64,000 bases of DNA, taken from positions 744,001 through 808,000 of the forward strand of contig NZ_CP041040.1 in NCBI RefSeq assembly GCF_006385575.1. Reading direction: 5' to 3'. The DNA is from Microbacterium foliorum (lineage in GTDB: Bacteria > Actinomycetota > Actinomycetes > Actinomycetales > Microbacteriaceae). A model generated the notes under the pieces. It worked only from the letters and a program-made list of their open reading frames with translations, was not told the origin of the DNA and ran no database searches. A program made the position numbers and the translations under genes. Shown piece by piece: positions 51,226-60,183 of this stretch; the first letter of the stretch is position 1, and each line of letters starts with the position of its first letter.

Positions 51226-52305
51226 TCAGCCGCGCGGATGCACGGTCACAGGCTCGGGCGCGACCGCGATGCGCACCCGATCTCCGAAGGCCGGGTGGAT
51301 GCCGGGAGCATGCTGGAGGCGCACCAACTCACCCGACTCCGTGCGCACGAGGGTGCGGCGCATGCTGCCCAGGAACGTGCTCTCCTGCACGAGGGCGTCG
51401 GTCGCGGCATCCGCCTCGGACGCGAAGTGCACGTTCTCCGGGCGCAGGTAGACGTCGACGGGGCCGTCGGCCGGTGACTGCAGGGGGAGCTTCTGGCCCC
51501 ACACCACGACGTGGTCGCCCTCGGCGACGCCCGACACGACGCTCGAGAGACCGACGAACGCGGCGACACCCGCCGTCGAGGGTGTCGTGTAGAGCTGCTC
51601 GGGAGTGCCGATCTGCTCGACGGTGCCTGCGTTCATCACGGCGATCCGGTCTGAGACGGCCAGGGCCTCCTCCTGATCGTGCGTGACGAACACGGTGGTG
51701 ATGCCGAGGCGAAGCTGGATGCGACGGATCTCGTCACGCAGCTGCACGCGCACCTTGGCGTCGAGGGCTGAGAGCGGCTCGTCGAGCAGCAGCACCTTCG
51801 GCTCGGTGACCAGAGCGCGGGCGAGCGCCACTCGCTGCTGCTGACCGCCCGAGAGCTGATGCGGGAAGCGGTCGGCGAAGTCGGCGAGCCCCACCAAAGC
51901 CAGGGCGTCGAGAGCCCGCTTGGCTGCCTCGGCCTTGCCCACCCCGCGGCGCCGCAGCCCGAACGCGGTGTTCTCCGCCACGCGCAGGTGCGGGAACAGC
52001 GAATAGGACTGGAAGACCATGCCGATGTCGCGCTTGTTGGTCGGAACCCGCGAGACGTCTCCGCCGTCGAGCAGCACGGCTCCGCTGTCGAGACCCTCGA
52101 GCCCGGCGAGCACCCGCAGCAGAGTGGTCTTGCCGCAGCCGGAGGGGCCGAGCAGAGAGACGAACTCACCCGGCGCGATGTCGAGGTCGACTCCGTGCAG
52201 CACCGTGTTGCCCGAGTAGCTCTTCACGATGCTCTGCAGCTGCACACGCGTGCCCTCGCCGGCCTCGGCGAGGAGCATGTTGTCGGCGGTCTGGGGGAGG
52301 GTCAT
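51226..52305 (-). CDS. ABC importer ATP-binding protein (PotA/FbpC/PhnT-like, TOBE domain)
   Basis: The 359-residue ATPase has Walker A GPSGCGKTT, Q-loop VFQSYSLFPHLRV, signature [15 protein letters not shown], Walker B LLLDEPLSALDAK and H-loop FVTHDQEEALAVSD. These form the CUT1/polyamine/iron/phosphonate type. A C-terminal TOBE-like domain covers about residues 275-359 (VDVYLRPENVHFA). It is the last of four coupled genes with two permeases and a family 1 binding lipoprotein; ATG 52305 overlaps the permease stop (ATGA). Substrate is unclear: ferric iron, polyamine or 2-aminoethylphosphonate are candidates. Confidence 0.88.
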   Translation of the reverse strand: MTLPQTADNMLLAEAGEGTRVQLQSIVKSYSGNTVLHGVDLDIAPGEFVSLLGPSGCGKTTLLRVLAGLEGLDSGAVLLDGGDVSRVPTNKRDIGMVFQSYSLFPHLRVAENTAFGLRRRGVGKAEAAKRALDALALVGLADFADRFPHQLSGGQQQRVALARALVTEPKVLLLDEPLSALDAKVRVQLRDEIRRIQLRLGITTVFVTHDQEEALAVSDRIAVMNAGTVEQIGTPEQLYTTPSTAGVAAFVGLSSVVSGVAEGDHVVVWGQKLPLQSPADGPVDVYLRPENVHFASEADAATDALVQESTFLGSMRRTLVRTESGELVRLQHAPGIHPAFGDRVRIAVAPEPVTVHPRG

Positions 52306-53096
52306 GAGCGGGCCTTTCCGTTGCCGCGCGCGACGCGGCCGATGAGGAGGAGCAGGAGGAAGACGAACAGCAGCGCCAGCAGGGTGAAGATGGCCGGTGC
52401 GTACGGGTCCTGCTTCTGGACGACGACCATGGCCGTCTGGAACACCTGGCGGTTGAGGAGCGACGCGATCGTGAACTCGCCGAGCACGACGGCGATCGAG
52501 ATCAATGAGGCCGCGAGCAGACCCTGGCGGAGGTTTGGGGCGAGCACCTTCAGCACCACCGTCGGCCAGCTCGCGCCGAGTGAGCGCGCGGCCTCAGCGA
52601 GGGTGCGCAGGTCGGCCGCATCGATGGACGCCTGGATCGACCGGTACGCGAAGGGCAGCACGGTGATGCCGTAGGCGAAGGCCAGCGTCCAGGTGCCGGT
52701 GCCGAGCGAACGGCCGATCTGCAGGTAGATCGGCGCGAGACCGACGACGAGCACGATCGCGGGAATCGAGATCGGCAGCAGCACCGCGAACTCGAACACC
52801 GGCTTGAGCTTCGCGAAGCGCAGGTTGACCAGGATCATCGTCGGCGCGAGCAGGAGGAGCACGATCGCGAGCGTCACCACGGCCAGGATCAGCGAGTTGC
52901 CGAGGCCCATCCAGATGGGCTTGATCGCTGCCGACTTCTCGGGGTCGAACAGGGCGGCCCACCGCTCGAGGCCGAGGGTCCCGTCGGTCTGGCGCAGCGT
53001 ATAGAGGAAGGTCGAGACCAGCGGGATGGCGAAGAACGCGCCGACGACGATACCGATGATCCAGCGGGTCGCGAGAGAAGGGCCGAGACGGTTCAT
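52302..53096 (-). CDS. ABC importer permease 2 (iron/polyamine/phosphonate type)
   Basis: This 264-residue permease has six membrane helices. The coupling loop TLAEAARSLGASWPTVVLKV is the binding-protein-dependent EAA motif, and LLPISIPAIVLVVGL is typical of PotC/CysW-like subunits. The start is ATG 53096, which overlaps the stop of permease 1 (ATGA); GTG 53105 three codons earlier is in frame but would overlap more. It pairs with permease 1. Confidence 0.88.
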   Translation of the reverse strand: MNRLGPSLATRWIIGIVVGAFFAIPLVSTFLYTLRQTDGTLGLERWAALFDPEKSAAIKPIWMGLGNSLILAVVTLAIVLLLLAPTMILVNLRFAKLKPVFEFAVLLPISIPAIVLVVGLAPIYLQIGRSLGTGTWTLAFAYGITVLPFAYRSIQASIDAADLRTLAEAARSLGASWPTVVLKVLAPNLRQGLLAASLISIAVVLGEFTIASLLNRQVFQTAMVVVQKQDPYAPAIFTLLALLFVFLLLLLIGRVARGNGKARS

Positions 53097-54040
53097 GACT
53101 GCCACCTCGCGGCCCGTCGTTGGATGAGCGAGTACAGGGCCATGACGACTCCGACGATCACGATCATGCCCAGCGCGAGTGCGCCGGCCAGGTTCTCACG
53201 GCCGAGCACGGTCTCGCTGGTGAGCGCTGCGCGGATCTGCAGCGGGACGATCTGCGCGCCCTGGCTCGCGAGGGCCGCGGCCGTGGCGTACGACGAGAAC
53301 GCGTTCGCGAACAGCAGCAGCAGGCTCGCGAGAAACGAGGGGGCCAGCACCGGGATGCCGATGCGCAGCCAGAAACTCGAGCTGGTGCCGCCGAGCGTGA
53401 GGTTCGCCTCGGCCCACTGCGGCTTCAGCGCGGCGAGGGCGGGCATGAACGTGATCACCATGAGAGGGATCTGGAAGTAGATGTACGGCAGGATCAGGCC
53501 GGGCAGCTCGTAGAGCCAGGTGCCGTTCTCGAAGATGTCGAAGCCGAAGGTGTCCTGCAGGAACAGCTTGAGCACGCCCTGGATGCCGATCGTGGCGATG
53601 AAGGCGAACGCGAGCATCACGCCACCGAACTGCGCGAGCACGCCGGCCGCGGCATCCACCGTTGAGCGGACGGCCCCGTCGGGGTTCATTCCGAGGAGGG
53701 CATAGCAGACCAGTGCGCCCACGATCGCGCCGACGACGGCGGTCAGCAGCGACAGCCCGGCCGAGTTCGCGAACGTGGCGAGCACGACGGGGTCGCCGAG
53801 GGCCGAGACGTTCGCCCACGTGAACGAGCCGTCCTTCGTGAAGAAGCCCGAGCCGATCGCGAGGATCGTCGGCACGGCGAGGAAGAGCAGCACGTAGGCG
53901 GCGAAGGGCACGAGACCGAGCCAGGCCGCTGACGGCGCCGAGCGCCGGGGCCCCGAGCTGACGGGCCCGGCGCCGGCCGGAGTGAGGGGGACGGGGGCGG
54001 ATGCCGTGGCATCCGCCCCCGTCGTGGTGGCAGTGGTCAC
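53093..54040 (-). CDS. ABC importer permease 1 (iron/polyamine/phosphonate type)
   Basis: The 315-residue permease starts at GTG 54040, overlapping the binding-protein stop in GTGA. It opens with an Ala/Pro/Thr-rich cytoplasmic stretch of about 40 residues before the first helix (LGLVPFAAYVLLFLAVPT). Six helices follow. The coupling loop WAEANLTLGGTSSSFWLRI lacks the standard EAA-Gly spacing (EANLTLGG), a modest departure seen in PotB-like subunits. The longer open frame upstream overlaps the binding-protein gene and is not real. Confidence 0.88.
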   Translation of the reverse strand: MTTATTTGADATASAPVPLTPAGAGPVSSGPRRSAPSAAWLGLVPFAAYVLLFLAVPTILAIGSGFFTKDGSFTWANVSALGDPVVLATFANSAGLSLLTAVVGAIVGALVCYALLGMNPDGAVRSTVDAAAGVLAQFGGVMLAFAFIATIGIQGVLKLFLQDTFGFDIFENGTWLYELPGLILPYIYFQIPLMVITFMPALAALKPQWAEANLTLGGTSSSFWLRIGIPVLAPSFLASLLLLFANAFSSYATAAALASQGAQIVPLQIRAALTSETVLGRENLAGALALGMIVIVGVVMALYSLIQRRAARWQS

Positions 54041-55176
54041 TGGACCGCCGCTGCCCACTTCTCGCCGAGCAGCGTGCCGGCGTTCGTCGACTGCTCCTCG
54101 GTCGGGACGACCGTCTCGCTCGGGACCTCGGGAAGCGCCGCGGCCAGGTCGGCGTCGATCGTGCCGGCCTCGGTCATGGCCTCCATGCGAGCCGGACGAG
54201 CGCCGCCCTTGAGCCACAGGTTCTGCACCTCGTCGCTGTAGAGGAACTCCTGCCACAGGCGTGCGGCCGCCGGGTTCGGGGCATCCTTGTTGATCGCCTG
54301 GTTGTAGTAGCCGGCGTAACCGGTGCCGTCGAAGACGACGACCTCCCAGTTCTCGTTGTCAGCCTTGTGCGAGGCGTTCAGGTAGTCCCAGTCGAAGACG
54401 ACGGGGGTCTCGCCGCTCGCGACGGTCGCGGTGGTGACGTCGACCTTGAGCAGGTTGCCGGCCTTCTGCAGGTCGGAGAAGAAGTCGATGCCCGGCTGGA
54501 AGTCATCGAGCGTGCCGTCGGACTGCACGGTGGCGAGGCCCACGGCGGCGAAGGCCGCACCGGCCTGCGTCGGGTCGCCGTTGATGGCGACGGCGCCCTT
54601 GTACGCGGCATCCTTCAGGTCGTCGAGCGATTCGGGAGCGTCGAACTTCGAGGAGTCGTAACCGATCGACATGTATCCGCCGTAGTCGCCGACGAAGAGT
54701 CCGGTCGGCTCCTTGAGCGCGTCGGGGATGTCGTCCCACGTCTGCACCTGGTACGGGGCGAACACATCGGTGTTCTGCAGGGCGACCGTGAGGCCGAGGT
54801 CGAACACGTCGGGTGCGGTGTCGAGGCCCTCGTTCGTCTTCGCGGCCTGGATCTCTTCCGCGCTCGAGACGTCGGGTGATGCCTCGTTGATCGTGATCTC
54901 GGGGTACTTCTCGGCGAAGAGGTCGAGGATCTCGCCGTAGTTGGCCCAGTCGCGCGGAAGGGCGATGACGTTGAGCTGGCCCTCGGCCTTGGCGGCCTCT
55001 TCGAGCTCGGCGAAGGAGCCGAAGTCCTCGACCGAGGTGGCTGCTGCGGCGTCGACCTCGTCGCTGCCGGCGGCCGGGGCCTCAGCGCCCGTCGCGCAGG
55101 CGGTCAGGCCGAGCGCTGCGGTGGTGAACAGGGCGATGCCGGCGCCGATGCGCGCGCGGCGGTGGAAGTTTGTCAT
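54037..55176 (-). CDS. ABC importer, family 1 substrate-binding lipoprotein
   Basis: A 379-residue solute-binding protein with lipobox LGLTAC (Cys27). The mature protein starts acidic and Ala-rich, then has LNVIALPRDWANYGEILDLF, SPDVSSAEEIQAAK, and GYMSIGYDSSKFDAPESLDD, a PotD/FbpA/PhnS-like pattern. The ligand cannot be assigned; no Tyr pair diagnostic of ferric iron is obvious to me. GAGAGGAC is an excellent ribosome binding site but lies in the 3' arm of a leader hairpin. First gene of a four-gene coupled operon. Confidence 0.88.
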   Translation of the reverse strand: MTNFHRRARIGAGIALFTTAALGLTACATGAEAPAAGSDEVDAAAATSVEDFGSFAELEEAAKAEGQLNVIALPRDWANYGEILDLFAEKYPEITINEASPDVSSAEEIQAAKTNEGLDTAPDVFDLGLTVALQNTDVFAPYQVQTWDDIPDALKEPTGLFVGDYGGYMSIGYDSSKFDAPESLDDLKDAAYKGAVAINGDPTQAGAAFAAVGLATVQSDGTLDDFQPGIDFFSDLQKAGNLLKVDVTTATVASGETPVVFDWDYLNASHKADNENWEVVVFDGTGYAGYYNQAINKDAPNPAAARLWQEFLYSDEVQNLWLKGGARPARMEAMTEAGTIDADLAAALPEVPSETVVPTEEQSTNAGTLLGEKWAAAVQ

Positions 55177-55180
55177 CAGG

Positions 55181-55229
55181 GTCCTCTCGGTGCCCGGCGT
55201 TGCGCGCCGGATTCGGGTTGCGAGAGGAC
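55181..55229 (-). promoter_or_regulatory. Nested leader hairpin hiding the ribosome binding site of the binding-protein gene
   Basis: On the minus strand GTCCTCTCG (55229-55221) pairs perfectly with CGAGAGGAC (55189-55181). Inside it CCGGCG (55210-55205) pairs with CGCCGG (55199-55194) around a 5-nt loop. The 3' outer arm contains GAGAGGA, the Shine-Dalgarno sequence of the lipoprotein gene starting at 55176. The fold therefore turns translation off unless opened. Confidence 0.6.
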
Positions 55230-55356
55230 ACTATGAGCCGCGGGTTGCCGATCATCGCGGCCTCGGTGAACGCGAGGTGTCCGGGTCGTGGCGGGTCGCC
55301 CACGCTCGGCTTGACGCCGGTCGTCGGGGTGACGTGCGGTCTGACATCCTGGACGG

Positions 55357-56184
55357 ATGGACATCGGCAGTGTGCTCGGGCTCGAGCAGCTCACCTGGGG
55401 CACGCTGATCCTCATCGTCATCGCGGCGTTCGCCGCTGGGTGGATCGACGCGGTCGTGGGTGGCGGCGGGTTGCTGCAGCTGCCTGCGCTGCTGCTGATC
55501 CCCGGGATCTCGCCGATCCAGGCCCTCGCCACCAACAAGCTCGCCTCCGTGTTCGGCACGGCCACGAGCAGCGTCACGTACTACCGTCGAGCGAAGCCCG
55601 ACATTCGCACGGCGCTGCCGATGGCCGTGATCGCCCTGGCCGGATCGTTCGGCGGGGCAGCCGTCGCGACGATCCTGCCGGCCGCGGCATTCAAGCCGAT
55701 CATCGTCGTCGCGCTGCTCGCCGTCGCCCTCTTCACGGCGTTCCGCCCACAGATGGGCGCGGCGACGCGCCTGCGGTTCAGCGGCCACAAGCACCACATC
55801 ATGGCAGGGCTCGCCGGACTCGTGATCGGGTTCTACGACGGGCTGATCGGACCGGGAACCGGGACCTTCCTGGTGATCTCGCTCGTCGCACTGCTGGGGT
55901 ACGACTTCCTGCAGGCGAGTGCGAAGGCGAAGATCGTGAACCTCGCCACGAACACCGGCGCGCTGCTCCTCTTCATCCCACACGGTGCCGTGCTGTGGCT
56001 GCTGGGCGGGATCCTCGCGGTGGCGAATGTCGCCGGCAGCTATCTCGGCTCGCGCATGGCGATCTCACGCGGCACGACCTTCATCCGCGTCGTGTTCCTC
56101 GTCGTGGTGGTCGCCCTGATCGCCAAGCTCGGCGTCGACGTGTGGAACGAGAACATCGCGCCCGCGCTCGCCGCCCTGCGCTGA
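55357..56184 (+). CDS. TSUP-family membrane transporter (TauE/SafE-like)
   Basis: The 275-residue protein has about eight membrane helices in two halves, each with the TSUP repeat: AAFAAGWIDAVVGGGGLLQLP with its Gly-rich turn, and GLAGLVIGFYDGLIGPGTGTF in the second half. The family exports or imports sulfur-containing organic anions such as sulfite or sulfoacetate, but substrates are rarely known. Start ATG 55357. Divergent from the binding-protein operon; its stop codon lies in the first bases of a tandem repeat. Confidence 0.88.
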   Translation: MDIGSVLGLEQLTWGTLILIVIAAFAAGWIDAVVGGGGLLQLPALLLIPGISPIQALATNKLASVFGTATSSVTYYRRAKPDIRTALPMAVIALAGSFGGAAVATILPAAAFKPIIVVALLAVALFTAFRPQMGAATRLRFSGHKHHIMAGLAGLVIGFYDGLIGPGTGTFLVISLVALLGYDFLQASAKAKIVNLATNTGALLLFIPHGAVLWLLGGILAVANVAGSYLGSRMAISRGTTFIRVVFLVVVVALIAKLGVDVWNENIAPALAALR

Positions 56185-56474
56185 GCATCCGTCCGTCCCG
56201 CGCGTGCGCGTCGTGAGTCCGATTGCTCTTGGTAAGGCCGGTTCGAGGGGATTCGGACTTCTGGGGCGCACTGTGACTTGTGTGGCGTGCGGCCGCGGCG
56301 GCGCTGAGCATCCGTCCGTCCGCGCGTACGCGTCGTGAGTCCGATTGCGCTTGGTAAGGCCGGTTCGAGGGGATTCGGACTTCTGAGGCGCACTGTGACT
56401 TGCCAGGCCCGCGGCCGCGCCCACCCCACGCCCACGACCAGGGCCGCGGCCAAGCCCCCCGCTGCGCTGAGCAT
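56178..56474. repeat. Two-copy tandem repeat (about 122 bp) with palindromic core, filling the gap before aspS
   Basis: Copy 1 (56178-56300) and copy 2 (56301-56422) differ at about ten positions plus a 1-bp gap; the 11 bp GCGCTGAGCAT start a third copy at 56464. Each copy has AGTCCGA and TCGGACT arms (56216-56222 with 56253-56259; 56339-56345 with 56375-56381) that could form a hairpin around GGTAAGGCCGGTTCGAGGGG. Copy 1 begins over the stop codon of the TSUP gene. No coding gene is supported in 56185-56525; the rest is a GC-rich spacer and the aspS terminator. Confidence 0.85.
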
Positions 56475-56477
56475 GCG

Positions 56478-56516
56478 AAGAGGCCCCCTCCTGCGTGAGC
56501 GGGAGAGGGCCTCTTT
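56478..56516 (-). terminator. Terminator downstream of aspS
   Basis: AAGAGGCC (56478-56485) pairs with GGCCTCTT (56508-56515), and the inner CCCTCC/GGGAGAG segments extend the stem with one or two mismatches, leaving a loop of about 8 nt. It ends 10 bp from the aspS stop codon and may also block readthrough from the repeat side. Confidence 0.75.
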
Positions 56517-56525
56517 GTGCGAGGG

Positions 56526-58307
56526 TCAGGCCTCGTCGTCCTCGGGCTCGAAGTCGACGCCGGCCTCGGCACGCTGCTCGGGCGTGATCGGAGCCGGAGC
56601 AGCAGTCAGCGGGTCGAAGCCGTTGCCCGACTTCGGGAACGCGATGACGTCGCGGATCGACTCGGTCTTCGCCAGGTGCTGCAGCACGCGGTCCATGCCG
56701 AGCGCGATTCCACCGTGCGGCGGTGCGCCGAACTTGAACGCGTCGAGGAGGAATCCGAACTGCTCCTGCGCGACCTGGTCGCTGATGCCCATGACCTCGA
56801 ACACGCGCTTCTGCACGTCTTCGCGGTGGATGCGGATCGATCCGCCGCCGAGCTCCGAGCCGTTGCACACGATGTCGTAGGCGTAGGCGAGAGCCGAACC
56901 GGGGTCGGTGTCGAACGTGTCCTGGAACTCGGGCTTGGGCCCCGTGAACGCGTGGTGCACGGCGGTCCACGCTCCGGCGCCGACGGCGACGTCACCGGAT
57001 GCCACGGCATCCGCGGCCGGCTCGAACATCGGGGCGTCGACGACCCACGTGAACGCGAACTCGTCGGGGTTCAGGTAGCCGAGACGGCGGCCGATCTCGA
57101 CACGGGCGGCGCCGAGAAGAGCGCGGCTCTCCTTGGTCGATCCGGCGGCGAAGAACACGCAGTCGCCGGCGGAGGCTCCGACGAACTCTGCGAGCCCGGC
57201 CTGTTCGGCCTCGGAGAGGTTCTTGGCAGCGGGGCCGCCGAGCGAGCCGTCCTCGTTGAAGAGCACGTACGCGAGGCCGCGGGCGCCGCGCTGCTTGGCC
57301 CAGTCCTGCCAGGCGTCGAGCTGCTTGCGCGGCTGGCTCGCGCCGCCGGGCATGACGACGGCACCGACGTACTCGGCCTGGAAGACCCGGAACGGGGTGT
57401 TCGCGAAGTACTCGGTCGCTTCGACGAGCTCGAGTCCGAAGCGCAGGTCGGGCTTGTCGGAGCCGTACTTCGCCATGGCGTCGGCATAGGTCAGGCGCGG
57501 CAGCGGGGTCTGCACCTCGACGCCGATCGTCTTCCACATCGCTTGGATGAGCGTCTCCATCAGCGTGATGACGTCTTCCTGGTCTACGAAGCTCATCTCG
57601 ATGTCGAGCTGCGTGAACTCCGGCTGACGGTCCGCCCGGAAGTCCTCATCGCGGTAGCAGCGAGCGATCTGGTAGTACTTCTCGACGCCGCCGACCATGA
57701 GCAGCTGCTTGAACAGCTGCGGCGACTGCGGCAGGGCGTACCAGCTGCCGGGGTGCAGGCGCGCAGGCACGACGAAGTCGCGAGCACCCTCCGGAGTCGA
57801 GCGGGTGAGCGTCGGCGTCTCGACCTCGGTGAAGTCCTCGCCGTGCAGCACGTCGCGGACGGCCTTGTAGACGTTCGAGCGCAGACGCAGAGCGGATGCC
57901 GCCGCGGGGCGACGAAGGTCGAGATAGCGGTACTTGAGGCGCGCCTCCTCGCCGACCGTCTCGGTGTCGGCGACGGCCGTCGACACCTGGAACGGCAGCG
58001 GAGCGGACTCGTTCAGCACCTCGACGTCGGTCGCGATCAGCTCGATCTCGCCGGTCGGCAGGTTCGGGTTCGCGTTGCCGTCGGGGCGACGCGAGACCTC
58101 GCCGGTGACCTTGAGGACGAACTCGTTGCGCAGCGGGTGCGCCACCTCTTCGTCGCGGATGACGACCTGGGCGATGCCCGATGCATCCCGAAGATCGATG
58201 AACGCGACTCCTCCGTGATCACGACGGCGATCGACCCAACCCGAGAGGGTGACGGTCTGACCGATTTGCTCGGCTCGCAGTGAGCCTGCCGAGTGGGTGC
58301 GAAGCAC
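56526..58307 (-). CDS. aspS: Aspartyl-tRNA synthetase, non-discriminating type (Asp/Asn)
   Basis: A 593-residue class II synthetase. The N-terminal OB-fold anticodon domain contains [19 protein letters not shown], whose His31 is the residue found in non-discriminating AspRS (discriminating ones have Leu). Motif 2 is [19 protein letters not shown], and motif 3 [16 protein letters not shown]. An inserted GAD-type domain lies at about 290-420. Such enzymes also charge tRNA-Asn with Asp for later amidation by GatCAB. A clear terminator follows the gene. Confidence 0.97.
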   Translation of the reverse strand: MLRTHSAGSLRAEQIGQTVTLSGWVDRRRDHGGVAFIDLRDASGIAQVVIRDEEVAHPLRNEFVLKVTGEVSRRPDGNANPNLPTGEIELIATDVEVLNESAPLPFQVSTAVADTETVGEEARLKYRYLDLRRPAAASALRLRSNVYKAVRDVLHGEDFTEVETPTLTRSTPEGARDFVVPARLHPGSWYALPQSPQLFKQLLMVGGVEKYYQIARCYRDEDFRADRQPEFTQLDIEMSFVDQEDVITLMETLIQAMWKTIGVEVQTPLPRLTYADAMAKYGSDKPDLRFGLELVEATEYFANTPFRVFQAEYVGAVVMPGGASQPRKQLDAWQDWAKQRGARGLAYVLFNEDGSLGGPAAKNLSEAEQAGLAEFVGASAGDCVFFAAGSTKESRALLGAARVEIGRRLGYLNPDEFAFTWVVDAPMFEPAADAVASGDVAVGAGAWTAVHHAFTGPKPEFQDTFDTDPGSALAYAYDIVCNGSELGGGSIRIHREDVQKRVFEVMGISDQVAQEQFGFLLDAFKFGAPPHGGIALGMDRVLQHLAKTESIRDVIAFPKSGNGFDPLTAAPAPITPEQRAEAGVDFEPEDDEA

Positions 58308-58436
58308 GGAGGATTCCTCCTGATCTGGGAAATGATGAACCCGCCCATTCTACGGGGGCGGTGTCGCCTCCTCCGCCGGTGGCATATCGGTCAGTAGGAT
58401 CGCCACGACAGCCGCTCGACCAGCGAAAGGGTCATC

Positions 58437-58811
58437 ATGGACTCCAACGGCATCTCGGATCTCTACGCATCGATCTTCTCCGGCACGACGGGCCTGATCG
58501 CCCTCGTCTTCTACGTCCTCGTCGTCATCGGCCTGTGGAAGGTGTTCACGAAGGCCGGCTACCCCGGCATCCTCGCGATCATCCCCATCGTGAACGTCGT
58601 CTTCCTCGTCAAGATCGCCGGGATGTCCGGCTGGCTCGCGCTGCTCTATCTGATCCCCATCGTCGGTTTCATCTTCGGGATCATCGTCGCGATCAAGCTC
58701 GGCGAGCGGTTCGGCAAGGGCGGGCTCTTCTCGTTCTTCCTGCTCTTCGTCTTCCCCTACATCGGGTATCTGGTCATCGGCTTCGGCGAGTCCCGCTACC
58801 GCGCGGTCTGA
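58437..58811 (+). CDS. DUF5684-type small membrane protein
   Basis: The 124-residue protein has four hydrophobic segments (about residues 18-36, 45-62, 66-88 and 95-118) and the motif FTKAGYPGILAIIPIVNVV, matching the DUF5684 family, sometimes seen next to signal peptidase genes. GSRYRAV-like basic C-terminus (ESRYRAV) suggests an inside end. No function is known. The histidine phosphatase gene follows with only 1 bp between, so they form one transcript. Confidence 0.78.
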   Translation: MDSNGISDLYASIFSGTTGLIALVFYVLVVIGLWKVFTKAGYPGILAIIPIVNVVFLVKIAGMSGWLALLYLIPIVGFIFGIIVAIKLGERFGKGGLFSFFLLFVFPYIGYLVIGFGESRYRAV

Positions 58812-58812
58812 C

Positions 58813-59442
58813 ATGGTGGCGTCTCGACTGCACCTCGTCCGACACGGTGAGGTGCACAATCCGAAGCGCGTGCTCTACGGCCGGCTGCCCGACTACCACC
58901 TGAGCAAGGCGGGGCGGGAGATGGCCCAGGCGGCCGCCGATCATGTCGCCTCGCTCGACAGACCGGTGGTAGCGCTGTACTCCTCGCCTCTGGAGCGTGC
59001 GCAGGAGTCGGCCGAGCCTTTCGCGACGCGGTTCGACCTGGTGCCCGAGATCGACATCCGCATCATCGAGCCGACCAACGTGTTCGAGGGCACGCAGATG
59101 CGCCGTTCGCTGATGAACCCACTCAACTGGTGGCACCTGCGTCAGCCGTCGCTGCCGAGCTGGGGCGAGCCCTACGCGTCGATCGCCGAGCGGATGCTGG
59201 GCATGATGGGCGAGGCCTGGCGATCGGTCGACGGCGGTGACCTCGTGATGGTGTCGCACCAGGCGCCGATCTGGATCACCCACCTGCGGGTCGCGGGTCT
59301 GCCGCTGCAGCACGATCCCCGCACCCGGCGCTGCGCACTGTCGAGCGTCACCTCTTTCGAACTCGTCGGCGACGTGTGGCGAGAGGTCGCGTACGCCGAA
59401 CCCGCAGCCACAGGCGGTGCGGTCGACGTCGGGGCGGTCTGA
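58813..59442 (+). CDS. Histidine phosphatase (phosphoglycerate mutase-like)
   Basis: A 209-residue branch 2-type histidine phosphatase. The catalytic RHG motif is LHLVRHGEVHNP (His10-like), and the second His is in VMVSHQAPIW. RVLYGRLPDYHLSKAGREMA and YSSPLERAQESAEP are conserved. Substrate is unknown; the mycobacterial counterpart Rv0525 lies just upstream of the cytochrome c maturation genes, and the same genes occur here 2.4 kb downstream. ATG 58813 is 1 bp after the previous stop. Confidence 0.88.
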   Translation: MVASRLHLVRHGEVHNPKRVLYGRLPDYHLSKAGREMAQAAADHVASLDRPVVALYSSPLERAQESAEPFATRFDLVPEIDIRIIEPTNVFEGTQMRRSLMNPLNWWHLRQPSLPSWGEPYASIAERMLGMMGEAWRSVDGGDLVMVSHQAPIWITHLRVAGLPLQHDPRTRRCALSSVTSFELVGDVWREVAYAEPAATGGAVDVGAV

Positions 59443-59514
59443 CCCTCGGGTCGTTTGCCGCGTCGCGCAGCCGCGCTCAGGGCGCCGTGAGTGACTTCGG
59501 CGCCCGGGGCCGTA

Positions 59515-60183
59515 TCAGTGCATCGGGCGGCGCACCCGCACGACCGCGTCGACCAGAGTGACGTCGTGACCGCGCCAGGTGACGGCACGCTCGACGGTGG
59601 TGTTCGACTCGATGACCCAGTCGGCGCTGAGGTCGAGGGATGCGACGACCTCGGCGGGAGTGGGGAGCGGCGGAGCGTCCGGATCGTGGTCATGGCCGGA
59701 ACCCGGAGGGGATGCCGCATGGCCGACGACCAGCAATCGGCCGCCGGGTGCCACCGCCGAAGCCGCCCGACGCAGGATGGCCTCGCGGGGGAACTCGAAG
59801 GGGGAGTGCAGGAACGCCGACGTCACGAGGTCGTACTCCTGCGTCGGATGCCACGTGGCGAGGTCGGCCTGCTGCCAGGTCACGCGGTCGGCGAGCCCCT
59901 CGCGCGTCGCGTGAAGCGCGGCGACCTCGAGAGCAGCGGCGGAGAGATCGACGGCCGTGACCGTCCACCCGTGTCCCGCGAGCCAGAGCGCGTCGGCGCC
60001 CTCGCCGCACCCGAGCTCGAGTGCGCTGCCCGGCGTCAGTCCGGCCACCTGAGCCTCGACGGTCGCATTGACTCGACCGCTCCACATGCGTCCGTCCTCA
60101 CCGCGGCCGGTGCGATAGCGGTTCTCCCAGAACTCGGACGCGTCGACGTCAGTGCCCGCTGGTTCGTGTGGCATCGCCGTCAT
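59515..60183 (-). CDS. Class I SAM-dependent methyltransferase
   Basis: This 222-residue methyltransferase has motif I ALELGCGEGADALWLA, an acidic end of strand 2 in VTAVDLSAAALEVA, and motif III-like DLVTSAFLHSPFEFPRE. It resembles the tellurite-resistance/TehB or UbiE-like small-molecule type. The N-terminal FWENRYRTGRGEDGRMW is common in thiopurine/tellurite-type relatives. Substrate unknown. Its ATG overlaps the stop of the upstream thioredoxin-reductase-like gene. Confidence 0.88.
   Translation of the reverse strand: MTAMPHEPAGTDVDASEFWENRYRTGRGEDGRMWSGRVNATVEAQVAGLTPGSALELGCGEGADALWLAGHGWTVTAVDLSAAALEVAALHATREGLADRVTWQQADLATWHPTQEYDLVTSAFLHSPFEFPREAILRRAASAVAPGGRLLVVGHAASPPGSGHDHDPDAPPLPTPAEVVASLDLSADWVIESNTTVERAVTWRGHDVTLVDAVVRVRRPMH

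Noticed and set aside
55177-55356. Assignment of the nested leader hairpin to a known riboswitch class (TPP, guanidine, preQ1)
   Set aside because: The conserved motifs of these classes (for example CTGAGA for TPP or ACGR loops for guanidine-II) are absent, so no class is named.
56230-56262. tRNA-like T-loop sequence GGTTCGA inside the tandem repeat
   Set aside because: No acceptor, D or anticodon stems can be built around it, and both repeat copies fail in the same way.
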